DNA from: Tropicibacter oceani
GTDB lineage: Bacteria > Pseudomonadota > Alphaproteobacteria > Rhodobacterales > Rhodobacteraceae
Assembly: GCF_029958925.1 (NCBI RefSeq)
Contig: NZ_CP124616.1
Span: 3,038,001 to 3,102,000 of the forward strand
Direction: 5' to 3'
DNA: 64,000 nt
Each line of letters starts with the position of its first letter. Position 1 is the first letter of the stretch. Below the pieces are notes generated by a model. That model had not been told where the DNA came from. It did no database searches and saw nothing but the letters and a program-made list of their open reading frames with translations. The translations under genes were made by a program, and so were the position numbers. Shown here one piece after another: positions 62,900 through 64,000 of the stretch.

Positions 62900-64000
62900 C
62901 AGGCGCGCCGACGCTCCAGCCAGGCGGCGACGCGGGCGTTGATTTCCTCTTGCAGGGCGTCGTCCTCGACCTCCTGCACCGCTTCGGCGATGAAGGCGAT
63001 GACCATCAGGTCCTCGGCGATGCCGCGCGGAATGCCCCGGGCACGCAGATAGAACAGGCTGTCCTCGTCGATCGCGCCGCTGGTAGAGCCGTGCGAACAG
63101 GCCACGTCATCGGCATAGATTTCCAGCTCGGGCTTGGCCAGGAACTGGCTGTCGTCATCCAGAAGCAGGGACTGGCTGATCTGGTAGCCGTCGGTTTTCT
63201 GGGCGTCCTTCTTGACCAGGATCTTGCCCTGGAACACACCCGTCGCACCGTTGCGCAGCACCTTCTTGAAGACTTGGCGGCTTTCGCAGTTCACCGCGTC
63301 ATGGGTGACGAACACCGTGTCGTCGTGGTGGAAATCGCCGTCGCCCATGCAGGCGCCCGCGACATGGGCCACCGCGTCGTCGCCGGTCAGCTCGATCACG
63401 CATTCGTTGCGCGTCATCACGCCATTGGCGGTCAGCGTGAAACTCTTGAAGGTGCTCTCGGCCCCCAGCCGCGCAAAGACATGCGTGGCGGCGCGGCGTT
63501 CGTGATCGCGCCCCTGGGTGCGCACGTGATGCAGCGTTCCGGTGTCGGCGATGTCGATCTCGGTCACCATGTTCAGGCGCGCGGCGGCGGGACCGTTTTC
63601 CAGGAGCGTCACCTCGGCACCGGCGTCCACCTTGATCACGTGATGCAGGATCACGTCCGAGGTTTCCGAGCCATGCCGGTAGATCAGGTTGATCGGCCTG
63701 GACACCTTGCCGGTCACGTGGATCAGCAGGCCATCGGTGGCAAAACCGGTGTTCAGCGCCGCCAGCGGTCGCTGGACCGGGGTCTGGCCACGGGTTTCCA
63801 GGGTGCCATACAGATCCTTGGCCCAATGGATGTCCTGCGCCTGCGACAGGCGGTCGATGCTGACCCCTTCCAGCGCCAGATCGTCCGACGCCGCCGCATC
63901 GAACACACCGTCGACAAAGACGATCTTCAGCCGGTCGACCGCGTCGAAGATCGGCGTTTCCTCGCCATCGAACAGGGCGGCGCGCGGCGCCTCGGGGCTG
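62899..64000 (-). CDS. sufD: Fe-S cluster scaffold protein SufD, 5' end outside the window
   Basis: The frame is open through the right edge: codons before the first visible ATG (63906) read SPEAPRAALFDGEETPIFDAVDRLKIVFVDGVFDA, so the N-terminus lies beyond 64000. About 366 residues are visible. The SufB/D beta-helix core is recognisable in LETRGQTPVQRPLAALNTGF, HHVRTQGRDHERRAATHVF, FQGKILVKKDAQKTDGYQ and the C-terminal VACSHGSTSGAIDEDSLFYLRARGI. It forms the SufBC2D complex. It is followed by two YIP1 genes and sufS by ATGA overlaps. Confidence 0.95.
   Translation of the reverse strand, partial: SPEAPRAALFDGEETPIFDAVDRLKIVFVDGVFDAAASDDLALEGVSIDRLSQAQDIHWAKDLYGTLETRGQTPVQRPLAALNTGFATDGLLIHVTGKVSRPINLIYRHGSETSDVILHHVIKVDAGAEVTLLENGPAAARLNMVTEIDIADTGTLHHVRTQGRDHERRAATHVFARLGAESTFKSFTLTANGVMTRNECVIELTGDDAVAHVAGACMGDGDFHHDDTVFVTHDAVNCESRQVFKKVLRNGATGVFQGKILVKKDAQKTDGYQISQSLLLDDDSQFLAKPELEIYADDVACSHGSTSGAIDEDSLFYLRARGIPRGIAEDLMVIAFIAEAVQEVEDDALQEEINARVAAWLERRRA

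Overview
The window is high-GC alphaproteobacterial chromosome, most probably from the Rhodobacterales (Roseobacter/Rhodobacter group). Evidence for this is the TrgA-TrgB-CysK tellurite locus, a gene-transfer-agent (GTA) type holin/endolysin pair, a GAAC-N7-GAAC LexA box, HemP, a Mur-like Fur protein and an RTX-Hint protein. I see no prophage, insertion sequence, CRISPR array or plasmid gene. Nearly everything is chromosomal core or ordinary accessory content, densely packed with ATGA/GTGA stop-start overlaps.

Layout. 1-2 kb: the end of a DUF1638 gene and a divergent polysaccharide deacetylase. 2-7.5 kb: one co-directional run trpG-trpD-ung-trpC-moaC-moeA, then lexA with its own SOS promoter. 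7.5-12.5 kb: comEC (opposite strand), gltX and gltA, closed by a strong bidirectional terminator. 12.5-16 kb: a PaaG-like isomerase and ccmF-ccmH (cytochrome c maturation). 16-17.2 kb: the GTA-type lysis pair. 17.2-22.2 kb: a cupin, a PRC-barrel protein, and zwf-pgl-pgi (entry to the Entner-Doudoroff/pentose phosphate routes) behind a perfect 12-bp palindrome. 22.3-30.5 kb: an orphan radical SAM protein, a tiny zinc-ribbon membrane protein, a nucleoside hydrolase, two GNAT proteins, SelO, two EamA transporters, a DUF533 protein and a Fur/Mur regulator. 30.5-37.5 kb: a tightly coupled stress block cfa, trgA, trgB, cysK, an MscS-type channel and an alanyl-tRNA editing protein. 37.6-43.9 kb: photolyase, class V aminotransferase, AcuI-type reductase, DinB, DUF1326 and DUF2182. 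44-50.5 kb: a MarR regulator and a 1948-residue RTX-repeat/Hint protein.

51-57.9 kb is an iron-acquisition island: TonB-dependent siderophore receptor, PiuC, ExbB, ExbD and TonB on one strand; facing it, hemP coupled to an FMN-dependent alpha-hydroxy-acid dehydrogenase. The two promoters share the same architecture, with a TGAC(A/T)AAAATA element filling the -35/-10 spacer, so both arms are probably iron-controlled together. 58-64 kb: transketolase, tRNA-Arg(CCG), and the distal part of a suf operon (sufD, two YIP1-like membrane proteins, sufS), with sufD running off the right edge.

The observations most worth following are the shared iron operator, the hemP gene hidden between the two iron transcripts, the probable CTG start of trgB, the LexA/DnaA-box region before lexA, the unlinked GTA lysis pair, the zwf operator, and three identical 135-bp tandem repeats inside the RTX gene. 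I did not find a convincing wholly new multi-gene system. Motif names recalled from the literature (Iron-Rhodo-box, RpoE/ChrR promoter, GTA holin) come from memory and were not checked against a database.
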